From the NCBI GenBank assembly GCA_030066795.1, contig JASJAW010000042.1, positions 1 to 45,267 of the forward strand: a DNA stretch of 45,267 nucleotides, written 5' to 3'. A program made the position numbers and the translations under genes. The notes below the pieces were generated by a model. That model did not search any database. It was not told the DNA's origin and saw only the letters and a list, made by a program, of their open reading frames with translations. Source of the stretch: Dinoroseobacter sp. (GTDB lineage Bacteria; Pseudomonadota; Alphaproteobacteria; Rhodobacterales; Rhodobacteraceae). This document shows positions 25,044-34,903 of this stretch, piece after piece (the first letter of the stretch is position 1; every line of letters begins with the position of its first letter).

Positions 25044-26084
25044 TTAGAAGCTGAAGGTCATACCAAGCGACGCAACAACTTTGTCGTCGGTGTCGCCGGT
25101 TGCCGCATCTTCGATGGTCCAGATGGAACCGATACCTGCGTCAAGGGAGGCACCGCCACCCAGGTCGTAGGATACACCGATACCGTAGTCCCAACCGTCG
25201 AGGTCAGTGTCGTCGATTTCGACGTAGTTGGCTGCGAACGCGATGGAGTAGCCACCGAGGTCATAGGACAACGAACCACCGTAACCGGTCACGTCGGTCG
25301 TCATGGTCGGGGTGCCCTTCGCAACCAGCATCAGGCCGTCGTTTTCGTGGTCAGCATAGTACAGATCCCAGTCGAAACCTGCAGTCGAGCCGCCAACGAA
25401 GAGCGACCAGGACTCACCGCCACCAAGCGTGAAGTCGTTGTCGCCGTTTGCGTTCTCGATGTAGTTCTCGATGTTCACGTAGCCGACGCCTACGTCGACA
25501 ACACCGAAGTCATAGGACAGCGCAGCTGCGTAGTTTTCTTCGAAGCTGTCTGCAGTGACTGTCAGGTCGAAACCACCGGTGCTGAACTCGTAACGGATGT
25601 TCGAGTCAATTTCACCGTCGCCGGTCACGATCGTGGCCGGGTCAGCGAAGATCAGAGCGTCGATCTTGTTGTCGATGCCGATGCCGTCATAGCCCGGGTC
25701 ACGGGTTCTGCCGCCAAACGCGCTGTCGGTTGCAACGTCGACATCACCAATGGTCAGGACGCCGAAGCCACCGGAGACGAAGATCTCCGGGTCGAAGCCC
25801 TGGTCGGCGGAGTCTGCGAAGGCGTTCGAGTCGTTCTCGAAGTCAGCAGATGCGCCGAAGGTCAGGCCGCTGTCGGTTGTGGTGGAGCCGGACAGGTCGA
25901 ACTGCAGTTCGTAGTCCAGGAAGAAATCGTCGTCGACGCGCTCGCCTGTCGCGGTGACGTCTCGTACAGTGCGATCCTCTTGATAGATCACACCGAACTG
26001 GGCAGAACCGCCGAGCGTGACTTCAGCCGCGGCAAAGCCGGACGTTGCCACCAGAGCGGTCGAAGCGATGAGGAGTTTTTTCAT
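25044..26084 (-). CDS. outer-membrane porin, Rhodobacter type
   Basis: A 346-residue outer-membrane beta-barrel. The signal peptide is MKKLLIASTALVATSGFAAA, then mature EVTLGGSAQFGVIYQED. The body alternates short polar/hydrophobic beta-strands with many D, G, T and S residues, few lysines, and ends VVASLGMTFSF with the terminal phenylalanine recognised by the BAM complex. This fits the general-diffusion porins abundant in Rhodobacterales. CGAGGG stands 10 nt before the ATG, and a strong terminator follows, so it is a single-gene transcript. Strong codon bias towards C-ending codons suggests high expression. Confidence 0.92.
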   Translation of the reverse strand: MKKLLIASTALVATSGFAAAEVTLGGSAQFGVIYQEDRTVRDVTATGERVDDDFFLDYELQFDLSGSTTTDSGLTFGASADFENDSNAFADSADQGFDPEIFVSGGFGVLTIGDVDVATDSAFGGRTRDPGYDGIGIDNKIDALIFADPATIVTGDGEIDSNIRYEFSTGGFDLTVTADSFEENYAAALSYDFGVVDVGVGYVNIENYIENANGDNDFTLGGGESWSLFVGGSTAGFDWDLYYADHENDGLMLVAKGTPTMTTDVTGYGGSLSYDLGGYSIAFAANYVEIDDTDLDGWDYGIGVSYDLGGGASLDAGIGSIWTIEDAATGDTDDKVVASLGMTFSF

Positions 26085-26378
26085 CGGTTTTTCCCTCGTG
26101 AGTTAACAGTGCACCCCAGCGCAGTGCATCCGGCTGGGTATGCTTCTCTTTCGATCTTTCGCCTTGTGAATGCAAGCGGCGCAGGTCGGGACCCGAAAGC
26201 TGCCCAAAAATTGGTGCAACAAAGACACACTGTGACCGGGCCCGGGCCCGACCTATGCGCGGCCCCAAACAAACAAGGGGTTTCCTGCTTGGCAGACGCG
26301 TGACGCCGGCGTGCTCTTGTCTCGTATCATCCACTCCGCTAAGACCTTGCTACAGCCACGACCCATGGACATGACCAG
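26085..26378. promoter_or_regulatory. 294-nt divergent region between porin and DUF3576 gene
   Basis: This region must hold the porin promoter (minus strand) and the promoter of the lipoprotein-leuS operon. I see no unambiguous -35/-10 pair. A perfect 14-nt palindrome lies at 26237-26250. TTGCAT near 26170 on the minus strand is one possible -35. Confidence 0.35.
26237..26250. repeat. 14-nt perfect GC palindrome
   Basis: CGGGCCCGGGCCCG is its own reverse complement. It lies upstream of the porin and could be a protein-binding site or simply a GC-rich chance sequence; no T tract follows on either strand, so it is not a terminator. Confidence 0.4.
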
Positions 26379-26852
26379 ATGCTTTCGATCTTGCCACGCA
26401 CGCTTGCCTGCTTGCTGATATCGGGTCTTGTCGCCTCGTGCGGCGACTCCGGGTATTTCGGACCTTCCGAGGGACAGATTGAAGCGCAACAGCGGCTGGA
26501 AGAGGACGAAGAGACGATCTGGGATCTCTTCGAGAACAACCTCGATCCGAACACGACCGTCGCGGTGAACAAGTACATCTGGAACGCATCCCTTGAAGTT
26601 CTGGACTTTCTTCCGATCCAAACGGTCGATCCGTTCACCGGCGTCATCGTGACCGGGTTTGGAACCGCGCCGGGATCGGGCCGCGCCTATCGCGCAACGG
26701 TCTACGTAAACGACCCCGCGCTTGATGCCCGCTCGCTTCGGGTGGCGCTGGCCACACGTTCCGGCCCCGCAGACCCGGATACGGTTCTGGCAGTTGAGGA
26801 TGCCATCCTCACCCGTGCACGACAGCTGCGGCTTGCTGATTCCAACCTCTGA
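26379..26852 (+). CDS. DUF3576 lipoprotein
   Basis: A 157-residue lipoprotein: hydrophobic signal ending in lipobox LVASC with lipidated C21. The mature part contains ETIWDLFENNLDPNTTVAVNKYIWNASLEVLDFLP, a conserved stretch of the DUF3576 family found in alphaproteobacteria upstream of leuS. Function unknown; it is thought to be an envelope protein. The order DUF3576 - leuS - lptE - holA seen here is a conserved neighbourhood as I recall. The ribosome binding site is poor. The upstream ATG codons at 26365 and 26371 are out of frame. Confidence 0.88.
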   Translation: MLSILPRTLACLLISGLVASCGDSGYFGPSEGQIEAQQRLEEDEETIWDLFENNLDPNTTVAVNKYIWNASLEVLDFLPIQTVDPFTGVIVTGFGTAPGSGRAYRATVYVNDPALDARSLRVALATRSGPADPDTVLAVEDAILTRARQLRLADSNL

Positions 26853-27025
26853 GCCGGTTGCTCGCGCACCGAGCTGCTTCTGGCGCCGACATTTTTTCGC
26901 AAAGAAGCCCGTCACAGGCCAACATAGGGTGGACGAGGCGCTAGACCTTGCGCGCGCAGGCAGCTACACCGCTGCCGGTCCGGTCCGATGCCGTACAAGG
27001 TTTGCTGACAAGAAAGAGATGCCTG

Positions 27026-29587
27026 ATGTCCCGCTACGCCCCTCGTGAAGTCGAAAGCAAGTGGCAATCCGCCTGGGCTGAGGCTGGTACGTTTACGGCG
27101 GCCGAGGACACTTCCAAGCCAAAATACTACGTGCTGGAGATGTTCCCCTACCCATCCGGACGGATCCATATGGGGCATGTGCGGAACTACACGATGGGCG
27201 ACGTGATCGCGCGCTACAAGCTGTCAACGGGTCACAACGTTCTGCATCCGATGGGATGGGATGCCTTTGGTATGCCTGCGGAAAACGCCGCAATGGCCTC
27301 CGGCGGACATCCCGCCGAATGGACGTATGACAACATCGCCGTGATGCGGGACCAGATGAAACCGTTGGGCCTGTCGATCGACTGGAGCCGCGAGTTTGCG
27401 ACCTGCGACCCGGAATATTACGCCCAGCAGCAGGCGCTGTTCATCGATATGCTGGAGGCCGGGCTGGTCTATCGCAAGAACGCGGTTGTGAACTGGGACC
27501 CGGTCGACATGACCGTGCTTGCGAATGAGCAGGTAATCGATGGAAAGGGCTGGCGCTCCGGTGCGGAAGTGGAACGGCGCGAGCTGACGCAGTGGTTCTT
27601 TGCCATCTCCGAGATGGCCGAGGAATTGCTCGACGCACTCGATGGTCTGAAGGACTGGCCGGAGAAAGTGCGCACCATGCAGGCCAACTGGATTGGCAAG
27701 TCGCGCGGCCTGCAGATGGGGTTCGAGATGACCGCGCCTGTCGGCGACCACAGCATGGTTGAGGTGTACACGACGCGGCCCGACACTCTTATGGGCGCGT
27801 CCTTCGTCGGCTTGTCGCCCGACCACCCGATCACCAGAGAACTTGAGAAAACGAACCCGGATCTGGCGGCCTTCTGCGCGGAGGTGCGCCGGGGCGGGAC
27901 AACGGAAGAGGCCCTGGAAACGGCCGAGAAGCGTGGGTTCGACACCGGGCTGACTGTGCGGCACCCGCTTGATCCCAGCTGGGAACTGCCGGTCTGGGTC
28001 GCGAACTTCATCCTGATGGATTACGGAACAGGCGCGATTTTCGCCTGTCCGGCCCACGATCAGCGTGATCTCGACTTCGCACGAAAATACAACCTGCCGG
28101 TGATCGACACCTTTGTTGCCGCGGAAGGCGGCTCCCCCGTCGAGACCGAGGCGTTCGTGCCGGCAAAAACTGAGAAGGTGAAATACATCAACCATTTCGC
28201 CGATCTCGATCTGGCGACCGGGGACGAGGGAATCGCCGCAACCATCGATTTCGCCGAGAAAGCGGGCTGGGGCACCGGGGTGACGAAATACCGGCTGCGC
28301 GACTGGGGGGTCAGCCGCCAGCGCTACTGGGGTTGTCCGATCCCGGTCGTGCATTGCGACACCTGCGGCGTCGTCCCGGAAAAGAAGGAAAACCTGCCAG
28401 TTGAACTGCCCAAGGATGTCAGCTTCGACAAACCGGGCAACCCGCTCGACCGGCATCCGAGCTGGCGCCAGGTGCCCTGCCCGAAGTGCGGCACCGCGGC
28501 CACACGCGAGACGGACACGATGGACACCTTCGTGGACAGCTCATGGTACTATGCACGCTTCACCGCGCCGCGCGCGACCACGCCCACCGATCTGAGCGCA
28601 GCTGATTACTGGATGAATGTGGACCAGTATATCGGTGGGATCGAGCACGCGATCCTGCATCTTCTCTATTCTCGGTTTTTTGCGCGAGCGATGCAGAGGA
28701 CCGGGCACCTGCAGGAAAAAGCGATCGAGCCCTTCAACGCGCTCTTTACGCAAGGCATGGTGACGCACGAGATTTATCAGACCCGGGACGCCAATGGCCG
28801 TCCGGTCTATCACCTGCCGGAAGATGTAGATGCCGAGACCCGGATTCTGAAAGCATCCGGAGAGCCAGTCGAGGTCATCCCGTCGGCTAAGATGTCGAAA
28901 TCGAAGAAGAACGTAGTGGACCCGGTCTCGATCATCGAAAGCTTCGGCGCCGACACCGCGCGCTGGTTTGTGATGTCCGACAGCCCGCCCGAACGCGACG
29001 TTGAGTGGACGGCTGCTGGTGCGGAAGCGGCGTTCAAACACCTCGGCCGCGTCTGGCGGATGGCTCAGGATCTCTGCCAAAGCGCAGCAGAGACAGGTCC
29101 CGCAGCAAGCTCCGATGCTGCGCTGGCCCGGGCCACCGCGCGTGCAATTGATGAAGTCACCAAAGGGATCGAGGGGTTCGCCTTCAACAAGTCGGTGGCG
29201 AAACTCTACGAGTTTACCAATACGGTCGCGAAATCACAGGCTCCTGCGCCGGAGCGCGCCGCGGCGCTGCGGACTATGGCGCAGCTGATGTCGCCGATGA
29301 CCCCGCATCTGGCGGAGGAAGTATGGTCGATGCTCGGCGGTGAAGGCCTGGTAGCCGACGCACGCTGGCCCGTAGCGGACCCCGCCTTGCTGGTAGACGA
29401 CACGGTGACACTGCCCATACAGGTCAACGGAAAACGACGCTCGGAAATCTCGGTTCCGAAAGACATGCCAAAGGAAGAAGTTGAAAAGCTGGCCCTTGCT
29501 GATGAAGCTGTACAAAGGGCGCTCGCCGGAGGTGCTCCGAAAAAACTGATCGTCGTACCAGGCCGGATTGTAAATGTCGTCGTCTAA
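27026..29587 (+). CDS. leuS: leucine-tRNA ligase
   Basis: Class I aminoacyl-tRNA synthetase that charges tRNA-Leu. From [14 protein letters not shown] the protein has 853 residues, typical for bacterial LeuRS. The HIGH motif is HMGH at 48-51 ([15 protein letters not shown]), the KMSKS motif begins at K622 ([14 protein letters not shown]), and between them lies the CP1 editing domain with [22 protein letters not shown] zinc-like pair CPKC follows CDTC (about 425-475). The frame is open from 26948, but AGAAAGAG seven bases before 27026 and homologue N-termini support this start. Its last 14 nt overlap lptE. Confidence 0.97.
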   Translation: MSRYAPREVESKWQSAWAEAGTFTAAEDTSKPKYYVLEMFPYPSGRIHMGHVRNYTMGDVIARYKLSTGHNVLHPMGWDAFGMPAENAAMASGGHPAEWTYDNIAVMRDQMKPLGLSIDWSREFATCDPEYYAQQQALFIDMLEAGLVYRKNAVVNWDPVDMTVLANEQVIDGKGWRSGAEVERRELTQWFFAISEMAEELLDALDGLKDWPEKVRTMQANWIGKSRGLQMGFEMTAPVGDHSMVEVYTTRPDTLMGASFVGLSPDHPITRELEKTNPDLAAFCAEVRRGGTTEEALETAEKRGFDTGLTVRHPLDPSWELPVWVANFILMDYGTGAIFACPAHDQRDLDFARKYNLPVIDTFVAAEGGSPVETEAFVPAKTEKVKYINHFADLDLATGDEGIAATIDFAEKAGWGTGVTKYRLRDWGVSRQRYWGCPIPVVHCDTCGVVPEKKENLPVELPKDVSFDKPGNPLDRHPSWRQVPCPKCGTAATRETDTMDTFVDSSWYYARFTAPRATTPTDLSAADYWMNVDQYIGGIEHAILHLLYSRFFARAMQRTGHLQEKAIEPFNALFTQGMVTHEIYQTRDANGRPVYHLPEDVDAETRILKASGEPVEVIPSAKMSKSKKNVVDPVSIIESFGADTARWFVMSDSPPERDVEWTAAGAEAAFKHLGRVWRMAQDLCQSAAETGPAASSDAALARATARAIDEVTKGIEGFAFNKSVAKLYEFTNTVAKSQAPAPERAAALRTMAQLMSPMTPHLAEEVWSMLGGEGLVADARWPVADPALLVDDTVTLPIQVNGKRRSEISVPKDMPKEEVEKLALADEAVQRALAGGAPKKLIVVPGRIVNVVV

Positions 29588-30077
29588 TCTGAAGCGTCGC
29601 ACAGTGATCGGAGCGCTGTCTCTTGCAGCACCGCTTGCCGCGTGCGGGTTCAGCCCTGTTTATGCGCCTGATTCTTCGGCAAATAGTCTGCGCGGCACTA
29701 TTCAATACAGGGCGCCCAGCAATCCCGATCAGTTCGATATCGCGCGCCATGTGGAGCAGCGCCTTGGCGTTGCGACCAATCCGAAGTTTGAGCTCGTGAT
29801 ATTACCGACCGTTGTTGAGGAATCGCTGGCCGTTGCCGCAGCCGAAGACATCACAAGATTTGACCTTGTTGGGGTGGCCGATTTTGCGCTGAGCGATTTG
29901 CAGAGCGGGGAAGTGCTGCTGAATGGTCAGGTGAACACCTTCACGTCCTATTCTGTGACCGGCAGCACCGTGACCGCACTGGCCTCCGCGCGCGATGCGC
30001 AAAGCCGCCTGATGGTGGCGCTGACGGATCTGACACTTACCAGGATCATCGCTGCGGCGGATACGCTTCCGCTATGA
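29574..30077 (+). CDS. lptE: LPS-assembly lipoprotein LptE
   Basis: Outer-membrane lipoprotein that plugs LptD and helps insert lipopolysaccharide. The 167-residue protein has a signal with lipobox PLAAC (C24) followed by GFSPVYAP, the hallmark of the LptE family. The N-terminus [13 protein letters not shown] has a twin-arginine look, as several rhodobacterial lipoproteins do. It overlaps the leuS 3' end by 14 nt and holA by ATGA. The leuS - lptE - holA order is conserved in Proteobacteria. Confidence 0.92.
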   Translation: MSSSNLKRRTVIGALSLAAPLAACGFSPVYAPDSSANSLRGTIQYRAPSNPDQFDIARHVEQRLGVATNPKFELVILPTVVEESLAVAAAEDITRFDLVGVADFALSDLQSGEVLLNGQVNTFTSYSVTGSTVTALASARDAQSRLMVALTDLTLTRIIAAADTLPL

Positions 30078-31105
30078 AGCTCTCGCCGGCAGCCCTTCCT
30101 GGCTACGTGGCGCGGCCAGAACCTGACCGGGCCGGAATCCTGCTCTATGGCGCAGATGCGATGCGGGTGGCGTTGCGCAGGCAGTCCTTGTTGAAAGCGC
30201 TGGTGGGCGAAAACGGACCCGAGGAAATGCGACTGACGCGGATCGCCGCTGCCGATCTGCGCCGCGACTCCGCCGCCGTCGGCGATGCCATGCGCGCGCA
30301 AAGCTTCTTTCCGGGCCCGCGGGCAGTATTTGTCGAAAGCGCCACAGACCAGAGCGTACCGGCGATCCTCACCGCACTGGAAGACTGGCAGGAAGGCGAC
30401 GCCACTTTGGTTGTCACCGCGGGGACCCTGAAGAAGTCTTCCAAGCTGCGCAAAGCGTTTGAGGACCACGCCAACGCTTATGCCGCTGGCATCTACAACG
30501 ACCCGCCCGGACGCGAAGAAATCGAAGCAACGCTGCGGTCGGCTGGCCTGACCAATGTCCCGCCTGACGCGATGGGGGATCTGACTGCGCTCGCACGCAC
30601 GCTTGATCCCGGTGATTTCGCGCAATTTGTTGAGAAACTTGGCCTTTACAAGTACGGATCGGATGACCCGGTCAGCTCGGACGACATAGCCGCCGTCGCA
30701 CCGGCCACCACGGAAGCGGAGCTCGACAGCCTCTTGCATGCTGTTGCCGAAGGGCAAGCCCAGGCGATCGGGCCCTTGATGGCCCGCTTGTCGGGACAGG
30801 GGGAAGGCGCAGTCCGGCTGTGCATTGCGGCCACCATGCATTTTCGTCGGCTCTATATGGGCGCAATTGATCCGGGAGGCCCCGGTGCCGGACTGTCGCG
30901 CGCACGTCCGCCGGTCTTTGGCCCTGCCCGCGACCGCATGGTCCGCCAGGCTCAAAGCTGGGGTGCCCCGAAGCTGGAACAGGCGATGTCGATCCTGACC
31001 GAAACAGATCTGACACTCCGCTCGTCGTCACCTGCCCCGCAGATGGCGGTTATGGAACGGACACTGATCCGTTTGGCCATGCTCGGCGCACGCGGACGCG
31101 GCTAG
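30074..31105 (+). CDS. holA: DNA polymerase III subunit delta
   Basis: Delta subunit of the clamp loader that opens the beta sliding clamp. The 343-residue protein has the HolA pattern: LYGADAMRVALRRQSLL near 24-40, FFPGPRAVFVESATD, then the LVVTAGTLKKSSKLRK segment of domain II and a helical C-terminus with MHFRRLYMGA. Translation is coupled to lptE through ATGA. Its TAG stop shares CTAG with the TAG of the convergent flavoprotein gene. Confidence 0.94.
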   Translation: MKLSPAALPGYVARPEPDRAGILLYGADAMRVALRRQSLLKALVGENGPEEMRLTRIAAADLRRDSAAVGDAMRAQSFFPGPRAVFVESATDQSVPAILTALEDWQEGDATLVVTAGTLKKSSKLRKAFEDHANAYAAGIYNDPPGREEIEATLRSAGLTNVPPDAMGDLTALARTLDPGDFAQFVEKLGLYKYGSDDPVSSDDIAAVAPATTEAELDSLLHAVAEGQAQAIGPLMARLSGQGEGAVRLCIAATMHFRRLYMGAIDPGGPGAGLSRARPPVFGPARDRMVRQAQSWGAPKLEQAMSILTETDLTLRSSSPAPQMAVMERTLIRLAMLGARGRG

Positions 31106-32292
31106 GTGGTGTTGGCCGCCAGACGCCTTGCAGCGGCGCGCCCGGCCCAGACCCCGGTCGCCAAGCATGCGGTCAACAGGTAGCCGCCTGTCGGGGCCTC
31201 CCAGTCGAGCATCTCTCCACAGGCATAGGTTCCGGGCCGGTCGCGCAACATGAGGTTCGCATCGAGCGCGTGCCAAGGTAAGCCACCCGCCACCGAGATC
31301 GCCTCATCCAGCGGACGCGGTCCATCATGGTCCAGAGGCAGGGCTTTTAGCGTCGCTGCCAAGCCGGCAGGGTCAGAAGGCAACGGCCGCGCCAGTTCCT
31401 GTGCCAATGCAATCGCCATTTTCGACAATCCAAGAGACTTTCGAAGATGCGTCGCAAGGCTGGCCTTGCCACGGGACCGGGCGAGCCGCCGTTCCACTTC
31501 CGCATTCGACAGGTCCGGCTTGAGATCCAGCGACAGCGACTGGCCAGAGCGGATTTCCGGCGACAGCGCATAAATCCCTCCGCCCTCGATTCCACGCTCT
31601 GACAAAACAATTTCCCCACGGCTGACCTGATCGCCCGAACGCAGAGCAATGCCCTTCAGCGGCGCGCCCAGAAAGGGATCCATATGCGTGGACCAGACCC
31701 TGCGAACCCCCATATTGGCCGGAGCGAAAGGCGCGATGGGGGCGAGCCAGTCTGCCCAAGCGCCATCTGATCCAAGCCGCGCCCAGCTGGCCCCACCCAG
31801 CGCAAGCACCGTCACGCGAGGGGACAGGGTGCGCACGCCATCGCTGGTCTCAAAACAAAGCGCACCGTCCTTCCAGCCGGTCCAGCGCCACCGCGTGCGT
31901 AGTGCCACGCCCCACTTGTCCAGATCAGCGAGCATGGCCCGCAGAAGCGGGGACGCTTTCATCGTCTCCGGAAAGACCCGCCCTGTAGAGCCAGCGAAAA
32001 CGCGTTGCCCAAGGTGGACAGCCCATGCCTCCACCTCGGCGGGGCCAAAAGCAGCCAGCATGGGTTCCAGATGATGTGCCGCCTCACGATACGCTGCCAG
32101 AAATTTGGAAGGATCTTCGCGTTTTGTCAGGTTGAGCCCGGACTTCCCCGCCATCAGAAACTTTCGGCCCACCGACGGCATCCGGTCAACGACGCAAACG
32201 CGATACCCCTGTTGCGCAATTTGCGCCGCAGCCATCAGTCCGGCGGGGCCGGCACCGATAATCAGTGCATCTGAGTCTTGCCGTTCGCTCAT
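31102..32292 (-). CDS. TIGR03862 family flavoprotein (BaiN/HI0933-like oxidoreductase)
   Basis: A 396-residue FAD protein. The N-terminal Rossmann motif ALIIGAGPAGLMAAAQIA (about 9-26) is followed by GRKFLMAGKSGLNLT, a signature of the HI0933/BaiN group, and the C-terminal FAD motif TYACGEMLDWEAPTGGYLLTACLATGVWAGRAAA. The ATG at 32290-32292 gives MSERQDSDALIIG; the upstream open frame has no homology. Biochemical role unknown. It is divergent from the small HNH gene; the two start codons lie 55 nt apart. Confidence 0.9.
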   Translation of the reverse strand: MSERQDSDALIIGAGPAGLMAAAQIAQQGYRVCVVDRMPSVGRKFLMAGKSGLNLTKREDPSKFLAAYREAAHHLEPMLAAFGPAEVEAWAVHLGQRVFAGSTGRVFPETMKASPLLRAMLADLDKWGVALRTRWRWTGWKDGALCFETSDGVRTLSPRVTVLALGGASWARLGSDGAWADWLAPIAPFAPANMGVRRVWSTHMDPFLGAPLKGIALRSGDQVSRGEIVLSERGIEGGGIYALSPEIRSGQSLSLDLKPDLSNAEVERRLARSRGKASLATHLRKSLGLSKMAIALAQELARPLPSDPAGLAATLKALPLDHDGPRPLDEAISVAGGLPWHALDANLMLRDRPGTYACGEMLDWEAPTGGYLLTACLATGVWAGRAAARRLAANTT

Positions 32293-32347
32293 TTCGGCGC
32301 ATCCTTGGAGGCAGATTTCGAAAAGCTCAAGCGGAAGGACGCGGAAG

Positions 32348-32662
32348 GTGACATCAGAGATTCCGATCTGCCCGCTTTGCGCACGTCCCATTCCGCCCGA
32401 CGCCCCGCAAAGCTGGCATCACCTTGTCCCGAAATTGCGCGGTGGTAAGGGCGGGCCGACGGTCCTTCTGCATCAGATTTGTCACAACGAGATCCATGCG
32501 ACGCTCACCGAATCTGAGCTTGCGCGCAGCTATGCGAGTGTAGACGCGCTGCGCGCGCATCCGCGGCTTTCGAAATTTATAGCATGGGTCGCAAAGCGTC
32601 CGCCGGGATTTCATTCAAAGACACCCGGAGCGCGCCGGGCCGGACGTGGCCGCAAGCGGTAA
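32348..32662 (+). CDS. small HNH endonuclease-like protein
   Basis: A 104-residue protein from a GTG at 32348 with GGAAGGA about 8 nt upstream. It reads MTSEIPICPLCARPIPP, then WHHLVPKLRGGKGG and HQICHNEIHATLTESELA: two cysteine/histidine knuckles and an HH...N...H arrangement of the HNH nuclease fold. The C-terminus PPGFHSKTPGARRAGRGRKR is very basic and could bind nucleic acid. Similar short HNH proteins are widespread and rarely characterised. It is not beside a restriction or mobile element, so a housekeeping role is as likely as defence. Confidence 0.82.
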   Translation: MTSEIPICPLCARPIPPDAPQSWHHLVPKLRGGKGGPTVLLHQICHNEIHATLTESELARSYASVDALRAHPRLSKFIAWVAKRPPGFHSKTPGARRAGRGRKR

Positions 32663-32708
32663 CGCAGCATCCCGCTGGCATGACGATTTTCAGGGGGTCA
32701 CTGGCCAA

Positions 32709-33503
32709 TCATGCGCGCAGGGTAAGCGCGCGTGTCAATTGCTTGTGGAGCGTCGGATTGGCCACCAGCGTTCCGGCGGTTTTTGCGCCGGGATTGTTGA
32801 ACGCGAGCGCGCGTCCAAGCCTATCTGAAACCTGCGCGCCGGCTTCGGCAGCAATCAGGCACCCGGCCGCAATGTCCCACTCCCACGCATCACGGATGGT
32901 GAGCATGGAGTCGAACCGCCCCTCAGCGACAAGCGAGATACGATATGCCAGCGAGGTACGGAAATGACGTTCCAGTTGCGGCGCGGTGCCGCCCCAATGT
33001 TCCGGCGCGAAATTCGGGCGTGCGGCAAGCATGCTGGCGCCGCTCATGTCTGTACGAGGGGATACCGCCAGTGGCTGGCTGTTGAGCGTCGCGCCCTGCC
33101 CAAGCGCTGCGGCATAGAGCTTCTCGCGCAGCGGCAGGTAAACAACGCCAGCAACCGGCTGGCCATCCTCCACCACGGTCAGCGCATGGGCAAAGGTGCG
33201 TTGTCCGTCAATGAAGGCACGGGTGCCGTCTATCGGGTCGACAATAAAAACACGTGATGCGTCCAGCCTGTCCGGTGTGTCGGCGGTTTCCTCCGACAAC
33301 CAGCCATAGTCTGGGCGCGCGGCGAGCAGCTCTGCATGGAGCATGCGATCGATTTCAAGGTCCGCCTCGGTCACGGGTCCCGCGCCATCGTCCTTGTCCC
33401 AAATCTCGGGGCTCGCGCGCCAGTGTTTTTCGGCGATCTCTGCGGCGGCCAGGGCGGCGTCCGTCAGAAGCGCGAGATCGCGCGCAGCATCAGCTTCCGG
33501 CAA
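32709..33503 (-). CDS. cysQ: 3'(2'),5'-bisphosphate nucleotidase / inositol monophosphatase family
   Basis: A 264-residue Mg-dependent phosphatase. Metal site motifs are WLSEETAD (E71/E72), DPIDGTRAFI (D89, D92) and the C-terminal RDAWEWDIAAG. The pattern fits CysQ, which degrades 3'-phosphoadenosine 5'-phosphate from sulfate assimilation, better than SuhB; HisN-type histidinol phosphatase is a further alternative. Its start overlaps the pmbA end by 14 nt, giving the operon DUF2125 - pmbA - cysQ. Confidence 0.85.
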   Translation of the reverse strand: MPEADAARDLALLTDAALAAAEIAEKHWRASPEIWDKDDGAGPVTEADLEIDRMLHAELLAARPDYGWLSEETADTPDRLDASRVFIVDPIDGTRAFIDGQRTFAHALTVVEDGQPVAGVVYLPLREKLYAAALGQGATLNSQPLAVSPRTDMSGASMLAARPNFAPEHWGGTAPQLERHFRTSLAYRISLVAEGRFDSMLTIRDAWEWDIAAGCLIAAEAGAQVSDRLGRALAFNNPGAKTAGTLVANPTLHKQLTRALTLRA

Positions 33504-34836
33504 TCGTCAGCCCCTCGACAAGCAGGCTGGGAACGACACGGCTCAGATGCGCGCGCGCGTCATTTGCCGGCGTCATGCGCATCAGCATGTCGCGCAGATT
33601 TCCGGCGATCGTGCATTCGTTAACAGGATAGGCGATTTCCCCGTTTTCGACCCAGAACCCGGACGCACCGCGCGAATAGTCTCCCGTGGTCGGGTTAATC
33701 GATGCACCGATCATGGACGTCACCAGCAAACCAGTCCCCATATCGGCGATGAGGTCGTCTCTTGTCTGGTCACTCTGAGTCAGCGCGACATTGGTGACCG
33801 AAGGCGACGGTCCAGAGGAGGTGCCGCGTGCTGCATTGGCCGTACTCGGCATGTCCAGCTTGCGACCTGTGGCCAGATCAAGCGTCCAGCCGGTGAGGAC
33901 ACCATCATCGACGATTGCGCGGCGTTGGGTCGGCAGGCCCTCTGCATCAAACGGGCGCGACCCGGAGATGCGCTGTCGGTGCGGATCCTCGATGATCGAC
34001 AGGCCCTTTGGCAGGACCTGCGTCCCCAGAGCGTCGCGCAACCAGCTTGCGCCGCGCGCAACCGCGCCACCGCTGGCCGCCGCGAGCAAATGCCCCACAA
34101 GCGCGCTGGAAATGCGCTCGTCATAAAGAACAGGAAACGCTCCGGTGGGCGGCTTCCGCGCGCCCGCTCGCGACAGCGTCCGTTCGGCCGCAAGCGCTCC
34201 GATTTCCTCGGGACCGGGCAGATCCGCGGCGAAAATCCGGGTTTCGCCAGCGTAGTCACGCTCCATGTCCGTGCCTTCGCCAGTGATTGCGACCACCGAG
34301 ACCCCGATGTCCGTGCGCGCGTAGCCGGCAGAAAATCCGTTGCTGGCCGCCAGATGGATTTTCCGAGCGCCATAACCTGCTGACGCAGACTGCACTTGAG
34401 ATATCCCCTCAAACCCTGCAGCTGACGCTTCCGCCCGCGCCGCGAGATCCTGAAGGTGAGCAGGTGTTGGTTCGGATGCCGGATCGGCGAGCGCCAGCGC
34501 GTCAATATCCCAGTCTTTGGCCAGTTGTTCTGGCGTCGCGAGACCAAGGTAAGGATCCTCGGGCGCTTCGGCCGCCATGGCCACCGCGCGCTCAGCCATC
34601 TGCGCGACAGTGTCCGGGCTTGTGTCAGAGGCGGATACGACGGAGGCGCGCTGGCCAACCAACACGCGCAAACCAAGATCGATACCTTCGGAGCGTTCTG
34701 CCTGCTCCAGTGTCCCGTTGCGTACATCAATCGAGATCGACGTACCCTCTACCACCAGCGCATCGGCAGCGTCCGCCCCGGCTTTCGTGGCGGCTCTTAA
34801 AAGCGCCTCTGTCAGGGCAGAAAGATCGTAGGACAT
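33490..34836 (-). CDS. pmbA: TldD/PmbA family metalloprotease subunit
   Basis: PmbA (TldE) pairs with TldD to form a zinc protease that matures microcin B17 and degrades CcdA in E. coli. The 448-residue protein begins MSYDLSALTEALL; family pieces are GTLEQAERSEGIDLGLRVLVGQRASVVSASD (about 45-75), GARKPPTGAFPVLYDERISSALVGHLLAAASGGAVARGASWLRD and the C-terminal DYSRGASGFWVENGEIAYPVNECTIAGNL. The TldE partner lacks the HExxxH metal motif, and I see none here. tldD is not in the window. The upstream frame to 34881 is not conserved. Confidence 0.93.
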   Translation of the reverse strand: MSYDLSALTEALLRAATKAGADAADALVVEGTSISIDVRNGTLEQAERSEGIDLGLRVLVGQRASVVSASDTSPDTVAQMAERAVAMAAEAPEDPYLGLATPEQLAKDWDIDALALADPASEPTPAHLQDLAARAEASAAGFEGISQVQSASAGYGARKIHLAASNGFSAGYARTDIGVSVVAITGEGTDMERDYAGETRIFAADLPGPEEIGALAAERTLSRAGARKPPTGAFPVLYDERISSALVGHLLAAASGGAVARGASWLRDALGTQVLPKGLSIIEDPHRQRISGSRPFDAEGLPTQRRAIVDDGVLTGWTLDLATGRKLDMPSTANAARGTSSGPSPSVTNVALTQSDQTRDDLIADMGTGLLVTSMIGASINPTTGDYSRGASGFWVENGEIAYPVNECTIAGNLRDMLMRMTPANDARAHLSRVVPSLLVEGLTIAGS

Positions 34837-34903
34837 GAGCGACTCCGGGCTGGTTTCGCAGAGACCTAGGTCGCGGACCAACGATGTGCAAGCCGCACAC
34901 GCA

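Noticed and set aside
25035..26303. Long plus-strand open frame (422 codons) opposite the porin gene
   Set aside because: A shadow of the GC-rich porin codons: composition rich in V, R and G, no recognisable domain, no ribosome binding site, and the minus-strand protein has a signal peptide and porin C-terminus.
27224..28456. Minus-strand open frame of 410 codons inside leuS
   Set aside because: leuS motifs (HMGH, KMSKS) run continuously on the other strand; the antisense product looks like composition bias.
32348..32662. HNH gene as part of a restriction or defence island
   Set aside because: Neighbours are a metabolic flavoprotein and cysQ; no methyltransferase, integrase or other defence gene is nearby.
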